The notes under the pieces were generated by a model. The model was not told the origin of the DNA, searched no databases, and saw nothing but the letters and a program-made list of their open reading frames with translations. Of a stretch of DNA of 6,814 nt, positions 1 to 5,047 are shown piece by piece. Location of the stretch: the NCBI GenBank assembly GCA_041645025.1, contig JBAZQV010000046.1, positions 1-6,814 on the forward strand. The letters are read 5' to 3'. The position numbers were made by a program, and so were the translations under genes. The stretch comes from GW2011-AR5 sp041645025 (GTDB lineage Archaea; Aenigmatarchaeota; Aenigmatarchaeia; GW2011-AR5). How positions within the stretch are numbered: position 1 is the stretch's first letter; every line of letters begins with the position of its first letter.

Positions 1-197
1 AGTTGTGCAGCAATTTCAGGCTTAACGAGCTTAAGGTTGGAAAGCCGCTCCCTTGCCTTTGAATCGAGAACCTGCGACATGACTGTCTTGAGAACTTCCT
101 CCATCTGTTGCTGCTGCTGGGCCTGCTGCATTTGCTCCGATGACATATGGGCCATTCTCTGCTGGAGCATTTTCCTCTTGATTTCTTCCTCGTTCAT
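1..197 (-). CDS. PDCD5/TFAR19-family DNA-binding protein (C-terminus beyond window)
   Basis: Partial gene: 65 codons from the ATG at 195-197, running off the left edge. The visible protein starts MNEEEIKRKM and has a Gln/Met-rich helix (residues 12-32, five consecutive Gln at 27-31). The family's recognisable core follows: residues 47-64 read KARERLSNLKLVKPEIAA, matching the usual 'A(K/R)ERL..(I/L)(R/K)LV(K/R)PE.A' signature. Members are small helical-bundle proteins (about 110-120 aa) that bind DNA; the archaeal role is poorly defined. The start lies 5 nt after the TGA of the upstream 113-aa gene. A GTGAT stretch (202-206 on the opposite strand), complementary to the anti-Shine-Dalgarno end of archaeal 16S rRNA, sits 4 nt before the ATG, so translation is probably coupled to that gene. 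Placement downstream of rps19e fits the common archaeal order. Confidence 0.9.
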   Translation of the reverse strand, partial: MNEEEIKRKMLQQRMAHMSSEQMQQAQQQQQMEEVLKTVMSQVLDSKARERLSNLKLVKPEIAAQ

Positions 198-202
198 TCC
201 AA

Positions 203-544
203 TCACATCACATATTCTGGCTTATTCTCAATTCCAAGAATACTTCTAAAGGCAGCACTTATATGCTTTTTAGCTTCGTAACGTCTCTGACAGATATCAC
301 ATTGAGAAACGTGTTCAGGTATGTAAGACCTCATCCTTTCCAGCCCTTCCATTACTTCAGGCGGGTATTTTAACCCGGGCTTATGAATAAGAAGTTGCGG
401 ATCATTCATTACAATACCATACCACAGATCAAATTCACCAGGAGGCACATCCAAGCATGCTTCTTTAGGAATTATAGATTGGCGCAAATTCGCCATTTCA
501 TATATAATTTCTCTAATTTCTGCAGATGTTCTTTGGTTCGCCAT
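203..544 (-). CDS. 113-aa hypothetical protein with HxxxCxxC putative zinc site
   Basis: I do not recognise the family. I start it at the ATG of residues MANQRTSAEI (542-544), not at the longer frame that extends into rps19e, because the longer version overlaps a confident ribosomal gene and a TATA-like box lies about 25 bp before this ATG. The protein has an N-terminal amphipathic helix (about 8-24), a Cys at 30, a Pro/Trp-containing middle (DLWYGIV at 39-45), and H78-x3-C82-x2-C85 followed by a basic helix (RRYEAKKHI). HxxxCxxC inside a helical segment is the core of the ZAS/zf-HC2 zinc fold of bacterial anti-sigma factors, although archaea lack sigma factors. No signal peptide or membrane segment is visible. 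It is wedged between rps19e (34 nt upstream) and the pdcd5 homologue (5 nt downstream). Metal binding is an inference. Confidence 0.8.
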   Translation of the reverse strand: MANQRTSAEIREIIYEMANLRQSIIPKEACLDVPPGEFDLWYGIVMNDPQLLIHKPGLKYPPEVMEGLERMRSYIPEHVSQCDICQRRYEAKKHISAAFRSILGIENKPEYVM

Positions 545-565
545 AGAAACTAGATAGCAAAACAG

Positions 566-574
566 AATAAAAAG
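566..574 (-). promoter_or_regulatory. TATA-like box for the 113-aa gene
   Basis: On the minus strand this reads CTTTTTATT, centred about 26 bp upstream of the ATG at 544. That spacing would give a leaderless or nearly leaderless transcript. It lies in the 34-nt gap after rps19e, so it could equally act as the T-rich termination signal for rps19e. Confidence 0.4.
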
Positions 575-578
575 AGAA

Positions 579-986
579 TTATTTTGTGTTCTTGGCACAA
601 CTGTCCACGAACTTCTGGCCCTGTGGCGTAACCAAGCGCCCCTTCTTCCCCTCTGTTTTAACATAACCGGTCTTCTCAAGCTGCTGTAATATAGTACGTA
701 TTATCTTGCCGCCGCCCCTTGCGAAGTGTGCTGGCTTGTGGCCGCGTCTGTGCAAGCCGCCGTAATACGTGCGCAATCTCTCAGTGCCAACAGGCCCATC
801 CAGGTAAATCTTGCGAAGCACGCTGGCAGAGCGGGCATAATACCAGTCCTGATGCTCTGGCTGCCTCTCTCTAGAAACGCCTGTCTTGACAAAGCGTGCC
901 CAATCAGGCATAGTTATTTTGTCCTTTAATTGCGAAGACATTTCTGTTACAAGTTTTTGCTGGTCTATATCGTGTGCTGAAACCAT
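579..986 (-). CDS. rps19e: 30S ribosomal protein eS19 (S19e)
   Basis: Protein of the small ribosomal subunit, found in archaea and eukaryotes but not bacteria; in eukaryotes it is needed for 40S maturation. From the ATG at 984-986 the product is 135 aa, slightly short of the usual 140-150. Family hallmarks are unmistakable: PDWARFVKTGVSRERQPE near residues 27-44, then DWYYARSASVLRKIYLDGPV, then G-T-E-R-L-R-T-Y-Y-G-G, then KPAHFARGGGKIIR and LQQLEKTGYV, ending in the winged-helix basic segment KKGRLVTPQGQKF. An in-frame TTG three codons upstream (995) is possible but adds nothing conserved. No Shine-Dalgarno motif is visible. A TATA-like box about 32 bp upstream suggests a very short leader. 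Unrelated small genes flank it on both sides on the same strand. Confidence 0.97.
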   Translation of the reverse strand: MVSAHDIDQQKLVTEMSSQLKDKITMPDWARFVKTGVSRERQPEHQDWYYARSASVLRKIYLDGPVGTERLRTYYGGLHRRGHKPAHFARGGGKIIRTILQQLEKTGYVKTEGKKGRLVTPQGQKFVDSCAKNTK

Positions 987-1014
987 AAGTATCAACTATG
1001 ATTAGTAGAATAGG

Positions 1015-1022
1015 TTTTTAAA
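1015..1022 (-). promoter_or_regulatory. TATA-like box for rps19e
   Basis: Minus-strand TTTAAAAA preceded by AAGG (possible BRE), centred about 32 bp before the rps19e ATG. This predicts a leader of around 7 nt. It sits in the 62-nt gap between the upstream 78-aa gene's stop (1049) and rps19e. Confidence 0.5.
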
Positions 1023-1048
1023 CCTTAGCAAAAGACAGAAATCTCATT

Positions 1049-1285
1049 CTATTTGTTATGATGTTTTTTGCCGGCACGTTCAAGCCTGTAAGCTGCTATA
1101 TGTGCCGGTTCATGAATCAATCCAAGACGTCCTAAAACCAATTCAAATCTTCCAACGTCATCCTCATAATCTTTTATAATTCTGCTTAGTTCGTCATATG
1201 TCATAGTGGCAGCATGATGTCTATGTCTGTCAACATGTCTCAAGTATCTTACTCTATATACATGTTCAGGGTCTCTGTGTGGCAT
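1049..1285 (-). CDS. 78-aa His-rich hypothetical protein, paralogue A
   Basis: Not a family I recognise. The ATG at 1283-1285 gives a protein with a His/Arg-rich N-terminus (H3, H8, H17, H21, H23, H24; HVDRHRHH at 17-24), a predicted amphipathic helical part (about 30-55), and a C-terminal EPAHIAAYRLE at 59-69. The C-terminal half aligns with the next gene upstream (1343-1579) at shared K38, Y40, F47, L51, G55, E59-P60-A61, I63, A65-Y66-R67 and E69, so the two are tandem paralogues. The N-terminus aligns poorly, and the in-frame ATG at residue 28 (just before TYDEL) could be the true start, which would leave only the conserved half. Charge and lack of hydrophobic stretches suggest a cytoplasmic protein. 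Metal or nucleic-acid binding is a guess from composition. Confidence 0.7.
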   Translation of the reverse strand: MPHRDPEHVYRVRYLRHVDRHRHHAATMTYDELSRIIKDYEDDVGRFELVLGRLGLIHEPAHIAAYRLERAGKKHHNK

Positions 1286-1305
1286 ACAGAAACTTCAATC
1301 ACAAA

Positions 1306-1315
1306 GAATAAATAT
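1306..1315 (-). promoter_or_regulatory. TATA-like box for 78-aa paralogue A
   Basis: Minus-strand ATATTTATTC, centred about 25 bp upstream of the ATG at 1285, consistent with a leaderless transcript. A second A/T box (AATATTTTTATAG, 1321-1333) lies further upstream and is an alternative. Confidence 0.45.
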
Positions 1316-1342
1316 CAGTACTATAAAAATATTCGGTGAATC

Positions 1343-1579
1343 CTAATTTTTACTGCGGCATTTCAGTTCAGTACGATATGCCTCAATTTCCGCTGGTTCT
1401 GGCACGCCAACAGCCCTCAGAATAGATTTGAATATTTTATATTGTGAATCATACCATTTCAGATATTCCCCAAGATAGCCAGTATGATAGTGATTCGCAT
1501 ACTGCGTTTCTAACGCTAGGCGTGTCTGGCGACTTTGCATAAAATATGGTAAATGATGAGTAGTGCTCCCAGATCGCAT
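1343..1579 (-). CDS. 78-aa hypothetical protein, paralogue B
   Basis: Unrecognised small protein, the same length as its downstream neighbour (1049-1285) and related to it over the C-terminal half. K41, Y43, F50, L54, G58, E61-P62-A63, I65, A67-Y68-R69 and E71 all match, with one single-residue gap before EPA. The N-terminus differs: MRSGSTTHHLPYF, then an aromatic stretch with NHYH at 29-32. His residues at 8, 9, 30 and 32 echo the His-rich start of paralogue A without aligning cleanly. It ends KCRSKN. The ATG at 1577-1579 is supported by a strong TATA box (TTTATAAA) centred 25 bp upstream, so the gene is probably transcribed on its own without a leader. Together with A it separates rnp4 from rps19e. 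Confidence 0.75.
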   Translation of the reverse strand: MRSGSTTHHLPYFMQSRQTRLALETQYANHYHTGYLGEYLKWYDSQYKIFKSILRAVGVPEPAEIEAYRTELKCRSKN

Positions 1580-1600
1580 AAAGAATATACATCAAAAAAC

Positions 1601-1608
1601 TTTATAAA
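1601..1608 (-). promoter_or_regulatory. TATA box for 78-aa paralogue B
   Basis: Perfect palindromic TTTATAAA centred about 25 bp upstream of the ATG at 1579, the spacing expected of a leaderless archaeal promoter. Among the cleanest promoter candidates in the window. Confidence 0.6.
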
Positions 1609-1614
1609 CTATCC

Positions 1615-1620
1615 AAAAAA
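1615..1620 (-). terminator. T-tract, possible rnp4 terminator
   Basis: Six T on the minus strand about 20 nt past the rnp4 stop, followed by another T6 at 1594-1599. Intrinsic archaeal termination typically uses such U-tracts without a stem-loop. It overlaps the promoter region of the next gene. Confidence 0.4.
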
Positions 1621-1639
1621 TCATTAAACTATTGAGGTT

Positions 1640-1936
1640 TTACTTGTAAACATATCGTGTGATTTTTTTGCATCCCGGGCAGACAATCACGAGTTTTCCG
1701 TTCTTGAGTCTCCGTCTTGTCTCAGAACCAAAATAATAAAAACAGTGCTTGCAGAATTTTTTCTTCCTTTCTTCGAGGCGCACGTTATAGCGCATGCCTA
1801 TCTTCTTTGCAAGTTTCATGTAGCGTTTCTGAAGATCTTTCTTGGTTGTTTTAGCCGCCTCGTCAAAAAGTATGCCTATTCGTTCCTTGGCTATTTTTAT
1901 CTGCCACTCGGGCTTTGAACGTGAGCGTTCCGGCAC
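1640..1936 (-). CDS. rnp4: Ribonuclease P protein component 4 (Rpr2/Rpp21 family)
   Basis: Zinc-containing protein subunit of archaeal RNase P, which together with the catalytic RNA trims 5' leaders from pre-tRNA; Rpp21 pairs with Rpp29 on the specificity domain. I take GTG (1934-1936) as start, giving 98 aa. A longer frame upstream would lie wholly inside the toxin gene and adds non-family sequence. The N-terminal helices include IAKERIGILFDEAA (15-28) and RYMKLAKKIGMRYNVRL (38-54), the family's characteristic 'Y..LA.(R/K)I.MRY.VR' element. The zinc ribbon uses C62-x2-C65 and C86-x2-C89, with the basic strand RRRLKNGKLVIVC between. The GTG shares one base with the toxin's TAG stop (TAGTG), so translation is probably by reinitiation; GGGGA lies about 6 nt upstream. 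Slightly shorter than typical (about 110-120 aa). Confidence 0.93.
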   Translation of the reverse strand: MPERSRSKPEWQIKIAKERIGILFDEAAKTTKKDLQKRYMKLAKKIGMRYNVRLEERKKKFCKHCFYYFGSETRRRLKNGKLVIVCPGCKKITRYVYK

Positions 1937-2442
1937 TATAATTCCCCAATCTTTTCTAAAATAGAAGCATAAAGTTCTGTGGAACATCTCCATTTATGTC
2001 TTATCATTTCATCCAAATATTTTTTAATATCCTTTTTCTCAATCAATTTTTCTTTATATAATTTGAACAAAATAAAAATCGACCCTGCATATTCGATTCC
2101 ATGCGCTTCTGCTATTGTCCTTAAGAAAGATTCGTCAATAATGGCAATGGCTTTCTTATTTTTGGCTACGGCTAAAGTTTCGGCGTCCGCCATGCTGAGT
2201 CTTCTTATTTCATTAAACTCTTTCATAATCTTATCCTGACCTTTTTCTACTGAGAATAAGCCTTGATTTACTAAACTTTTTACTAGGTACGCATCTTCTT
2301 TGCCTTTTCTCAGTCCTGTCTCAACTACCTCTTTATAGACAGAAAACGGTATTATTTTTTCATCTTTCAGCTTAGTTATTTTGTCTAGTATACTGATTCT
2401 TCCAAAGTATATCAGAGGCGTGGAATCAAAAACAAGCTTCAT
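1936..2442 (-). CDS. DUF3368/PIN-domain toxin (VapC-like)
   Basis: 168-aa PIN-like nuclease of the DUF3368 type, normally the toxin partner of a UPF0175 antitoxin. PIN nucleases are Mg2+-dependent RNases that often cut tRNA or rRNA when freed from antitoxin. Candidate metal-binding acids are present: D6 in VFDSTPLIYFG, E38 in SVYKEVVE, D86 in SMADAETLAVA and D103 in AIAIIDESFLR. The family's C-terminal elements follow: the AEAHGIEYAGSIFILFKLYKEK part and the helix around residues 144-168. The acidic set is complete, so an active enzyme is expected. Its ATG overlaps the antitoxin stop by 4 nt (ATGA), and its TAG overlaps the rnp4 start by one base, so all three genes are read as a coupled unit. 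Target specificity cannot be read from sequence. Confidence 0.88.
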   Translation of the reverse strand: MKLVFDSTPLIYFGRISILDKITKLKDEKIIPFSVYKEVVETGLRKGKEDAYLVKSLVNQGLFSVEKGQDKIMKEFNEIRRLSMADAETLAVAKNKKAIAIIDESFLRTIAEAHGIEYAGSIFILFKLYKEKLIEKKDIKKYLDEMIRHKWRCSTELYASILEKIGEL

Positions 2443-2741
2443 AATTTGGACAACTCTTTCTTGAGGTCTTCAGGAGTCATTTTAATCCAAATTACGTCAG
2501 AATTTTCTACTTTATCCGCAAACATCCATATATCAAGTCCAGCGATTTTTGCTGCTTTCGAAAATGTTACTTCGCCCTTTCCCAGTAATTTAAGTGCCTT
2601 TGCCAATTTCCACTCTTGAAGACCTGAGTCAAGAAGTTTTCTCACGGCTATAGAGCGGTCCACCTTCTCATTTTTCATAAATTCCTCTATGCCTTTCTCC
2701 ATCTCTTCCGATATTCTAGCGGATAAATTTACTTCTGTCAT
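2439..2741 (-). CDS. UPF0175-family antitoxin
   Basis: 100-aa DNA-binding antitoxin. The N-terminus (TEVNLSARISEEMEKGIEEF, residues 2-21) resembles a ribbon-helix-helix or helical dimerisation part. It is followed by RSIAVRKLLDSGLQEWKLAKAL and the UPF0175 helix-turn-helix G-x-V-T-F-S-K-A-A-K-I-A-G-L-D (about residues 56-70). The C-terminal tail (MTPEDLKKELSKL) is the part likely to wrap the toxin. The gene overlaps the toxin start by 4 nt, the usual antitoxin-first layout. Start ATG 2739-2741 is preceded by GTGAT three nt upstream, a Shine-Dalgarno-like match. A GTATACA inverted repeat just upstream is a good candidate autoregulatory operator. Confidence 0.85.
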   Translation of the reverse strand: MTEVNLSARISEEMEKGIEEFMKNEKVDRSIAVRKLLDSGLQEWKLAKALKLLGKGEVTFSKAAKIAGLDIWMFADKVENSDVIWIKMTPEDLKKELSKL

Positions 2742-2749
2742 AGTATCAC

Positions 2750-2774
2750 GTATACAAATATATTAAATGTATAC
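2750..2774. promoter_or_regulatory. Inverted repeat, putative antitoxin operator
   Basis: Arms GTATACA (2750-2756) and TGTATAC (2768-2774) are exact inverted copies separated by 11 bp, about 18 bp centre to centre. The repeat lies 9-33 bp before the antitoxin ATG and abuts the TATA-like box, so a dimeric antitoxin or toxin-antitoxin complex bound here would block transcription. Confidence 0.55.
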
Positions 2775-2783
2775 ATATTTAAA
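2775..2783 (-). promoter_or_regulatory. TATA-like box for the toxin-antitoxin-rnp4 unit
   Basis: Minus-strand TTTAAATAT with ACC upstream, centred about 38 bp before the antitoxin ATG. It predicts a leader of roughly 12 nt containing the GTGAT motif. No other convincing promoter is visible before rnp4, so this probably also drives rnp4. Confidence 0.5.
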
Positions 2784-2789
2784 GGTTTT

Positions 2790-2803
2790 AAAAATAGAAA
2801 AAA
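2790..2803 (-). terminator. T-rich terminator of cysS
   Basis: Minus-strand TTTTTTCTATTTTT begins about 26 nt after the cysS stop. Two U-tracts without a convincing stem-loop fit archaeal intrinsic termination. It precedes the antitoxin promoter and separates the two units. Confidence 0.55.
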
Positions 2804-2829
2804 TGCCGAAGATAGGTATCAGGCCGTGA

Positions 2830-4242
2830 TTAAAGTTTTCTCCATCTTACGCCGTCAGGCGTGTCCTCAAGTACTATGCCCTTTGTCTTAAGCTGTGAGC
2901 GTATTTCATCAGCCGCCTTGAAATCTCTGTGCTTCCTGAACGCCTCGCGCAACTCAAGCAGCTTCTTTTCCTCTGCGGTAAGCACAACTGTTTGGTCCTG
3001 TATAACATCCAGTATGCTATTAATCTCATCAAAAAATCCATGAACTGCCTTTAGCATTTTCTTGTCCGCTTTACCGGCATCTATCTCCCTGTTTACTGCC
3101 TTCATCAGCTTGAAGATAGCCGAAAGTGCGTCAGGCATGTCCAAGTCATCATTAATATATTTTATAAATTCTTCCTTGCACTTTTTGAGAGCCGACTCTA
3201 TCTTCTTGTTCTTTGCAACATCTTTCCCAGCGCCAAGCCGAAAAACAAAGTCATTTATGCTATTTACAGCATTCTGTGCATCCTCAAGCGCTTCAAGCGT
3301 GAAATTCATCTGGCTCCTGTAATGGACGCTTAAACAGAGATAGCGGAAAGCAACAGGCGAGAACCCCTTTTCCATAAGGTTCTTTAGAGTATAATAATTT
3401 CCAAGTGATTTGGCCATCTTCTTTCCATCGACAAGCATGAATTCATTGTGAAGCCAGTAATTAGCGAAGCGCTTGCCCGTGGCAGCTTCGCTCTGCGCTA
3501 TCTCATTTGTATGATGAACCGCTATGTGGTCAACGCCGCCGCAGTGTATGTCTATAGTTTCCCCAAGATATTTCATTACCATAGCACTGCACTCAATATG
3601 CCATCCCGGAAAGCCCTTGCCCCATGGAGAATCCCATTCCATGTCTCTTTTGCGACCGAGCGAGAACTTCCACAAAGCAAAATCCGTATTGTTTCTTTTT
3701 TGGCCAATGTCAACCCTGGCGCCGGCCTTCAGGCCCCTGGCATCGATTTTTGCCAGTCTTCCATAACCCTTCATCTTCGCCGTGTCAAAATAAACACCGT
3801 CTTCTGTTACATAAGTATATCCTCGTTTCTCCAAAGTGCTGACAAGCTCTATCATTTCCTTTATGTGTTCCGTAGCCCTTGGCCAAGCTTCAGGTTCCTT
3901 TAGGTGCAGCTTTTTGACATCTTCCTTGAAAGCAGCTATGTAGAAGTTAGCAATATCCCAGGCTGTCTTGTGCTCCCGTTCCGCGCCGACCTGCATCTTG
4001 TCCTCGCCGCTGTCGGCATCCGACGTAAGGTGTCCCACGTCTGTGAAATTCATCACGTGCCTGACCTTGAATCCGTCTAGATCAAGAACACGCCTGAGCA
4101 GGTCCTCAAAAATAAACGACCTGAAGTTTCCTATGTGAGCGTAGTCATAAACAGTAGGACCGCAGGTATAGAGCAAAACAGTTCTGCCCTTGATGGGCTT
4201 GAATATTTGTTTTTTCCTTGTGAGTGTGCTATAGAGAAGCAT
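2830..4242 (-). CDS. cysS: Cysteinyl-tRNA synthetase
   Basis: Class I aminoacyl-tRNA synthetase that charges tRNA-Cys in the cytoplasm. From ATG 4240-4242 it is 470 aa, the normal full length (about 460-480). The Rossmann catalytic domain opens with TLTRKK..F.P and TCGPTVYDYAHIGN; H36-I-G-N39 is the HIGH motif and C27 is a zinc ligand. The other zinc ligands are visible: C218 in GWHIECSAM, then H243 and E247 in HHTNEIAQSE. KKMAKSLGN (KMAKS at 275-279) is the KMSKS variant usual in this enzyme. A helical DALR-type domain and the C-terminal KAADEIRSQLKTKGIVLEDT segment follow. A TTG three codons upstream is possible, but TTTAAA 25 bp before the ATG favours a leaderless start there. Having cysS suggests direct Cys-tRNA charging instead of a SepRS-only route. 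Confidence 0.98.
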   Translation of the reverse strand: MLLYSTLTRKKQIFKPIKGRTVLLYTCGPTVYDYAHIGNFRSFIFEDLLRRVLDLDGFKVRHVMNFTDVGHLTSDADSGEDKMQVGAEREHKTAWDIANFYIAAFKEDVKKLHLKEPEAWPRATEHIKEMIELVSTLEKRGYTYVTEDGVYFDTAKMKGYGRLAKIDARGLKAGARVDIGQKRNNTDFALWKFSLGRKRDMEWDSPWGKGFPGWHIECSAMVMKYLGETIDIHCGGVDHIAVHHTNEIAQSEAATGKRFANYWLHNEFMLVDGKKMAKSLGNYYTLKNLMEKGFSPVAFRYLCLSVHYRSQMNFTLEALEDAQNAVNSINDFVFRLGAGKDVAKNKKIESALKKCKEEFIKYINDDLDMPDALSAIFKLMKAVNREIDAGKADKKMLKAVHGFFDEINSILDVIQDQTVVLTAEEKKLLELREAFRKHRDFKAADEIRSQLKTKGIVLEDTPDGVRWRKL

Positions 4243-4262
4243 AGTAACCAATTACTTGTTAA

Positions 4263-4272
4263 TGTTTAAATC
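4263..4272 (-). promoter_or_regulatory. TATA-like box for cysS
   Basis: Minus-strand GATTTAAACA centred about 25 bp upstream of the cysS ATG at 4242, predicting leaderless transcription. Divergent from the promoter at 4313-4320. Confidence 0.55.
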
Positions 4273-4312
4273 TGAGAATTTGTGAAAAAAAAACAGCTTC
4301 GCGACTTCTGTG

Positions 4313-4320
4313 TTTTTATA
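4313..4320 (+). promoter_or_regulatory. TATA-like box for the TraB-like gene
   Basis: TTTTTATA centred about 26 bp before the ATG at 4343, again leaderless spacing. With the cysS box it makes 4243-4342 a compact divergent promoter region. Confidence 0.55.
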
Positions 4321-4342
4321 CTTTTAACCTATCTTATTCTGC

Positions 4343-5047
4343 ATGATTCACATACCAAGGCTCGTAGGCGTTAATCACGGTGGACCCAATACAGGGTTAT
4401 TTGATATTGGTGAAATGAAAACAGAACCCAGTCATGAGCTTGTGGCCGAAATAAAGAGGCTCCGAAAAGGCTCAAAAGTCGGGATAGAAATCTCTGAAGA
4501 ATTGCCAAAAATCGATGGAATCACACTTGACGGCGAACCTGTAGATGGCAAGCCTGGGGGCATACATTACTGGAATGCTATTATTGAAACATGTCAGAGA
4601 TACGAAAAAGAAGTATGTTATCTCGGCAATTTTGATATGTATAAAACCATATGGACATTAATGCACGCGCAATTGAAAATAAAACAGAGAATATTTGAAT
4701 TGGGAAGCGACTCACCAGAAGCACTGCCTCTTTTTGCTGAAAGGTATGCTGCTCAAGTCGTGGCAGAACAAGCTTTGGTTATAGGTCAAGATGAAATTCT
4801 TTTAAAAAATATTGAAAGGTACTTACCACGCATTGTTATTGTAGGCGACGCTCATGCGAATTATTTTGCCGCTACACAAGGTCAGAACAGTTTGAGTGTT
4901 GGTTGTTATGAGAGAGAAGATGTGAACGAAGATGAAATAACAACAGCAGTCTATGGCAATCCAGATGCACTTTTTTTGGTTTGTCTGACACGTTCCAAAG
5001 CCGATACAAAAGAAATGCTAAGCCAAATAGAGATTTCTTGTTATTAA
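4343..5047 (+). CDS. TraB/ChaN/EreA-like superfamily protein (tentative)
   Basis: 234-aa protein with no ATG alternative upstream and a TATA box at leaderless spacing. The tentative assignment rests on the layout of the TraB/TIKI/ChaN group: a hydrophobic strand ending in G-x-x-H (GVNH, residues 9-12), then a strand with an acidic residue after a helix (KVGIEIS, E49), a long helical middle (about 100-160), and a second strand with G-x-x-H (IVIVGDAH, G168-H171). These His and Glu residues are the putative metal or catalytic sites in that group; substrates are generally unknown and the family may be proteases or hydrolases. No signal peptide or membrane segment is visible. The end is doubtful: a T7 run at 4971-4977 lies where the reading could move into the -1 frame and continue to 5439. 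The in-frame stop here is TAA at 5045-5047. Confidence 0.75.
   Translation: MIHIPRLVGVNHGGPNTGLFDIGEMKTEPSHELVAEIKRLRKGSKVGIEISEELPKIDGITLDGEPVDGKPGGIHYWNAIIETCQRYEKEVCYLGNFDMYKTIWTLMHAQLKIKQRIFELGSDSPEALPLFAERYAAQVVAEQALVIGQDEILLKNIERYLPRIVIVGDAHANYFAATQGQNSLSVGCYEREDVNEDEITTAVYGNPDALFLVCLTRSKADTKEMLSQIEISCY
4971..4978 (+). other. T7 homopolymer and possible -1 slippery site
   Basis: TTTTTTTG within the coding sequence. In the upstream frame the codons are CTT TTT TTG, so T-TTT-TTG fits the X-XXY-YYZ heptamer of -1 frameshifting. A -1 slip, or one extra T, joins the 234-aa frame to the downstream frame, which is open from 4936 to 5439. Whether this is programmed, a mutation or a sequencing error cannot be told from one sequence. 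Confidence 0.4.

Noticed and set aside
110..135. CTG/CAG-rich tract in the pdcd5 homologue as a possible repeat expansion
   Set aside because: Gln-rich helices are normal in this part of PDCD5 proteins, and the tract is short and interrupted.
545..679. Longer N-terminus for the 113-aa protein
   Set aside because: It would overlap about 100 bp of rps19e and adds low-plausibility Arg-rich sequence; the internal ATG has its own TATA-like box.
1937..1993. Longer N-terminus for rnp4 starting at ATG 1993
   Set aside because: The 19 extra residues lie inside the toxin gene and do not resemble the Rpr2/Rpp21 family; the TAGTG junction is a better start.
3448..3903. 151-codon plus-strand open frame, with two more shorter overlapping ones
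   Set aside because: Entirely antisense to the catalytic part of cysS, with no family resemblance and no promoter; a shadow of a strongly conserved gene.
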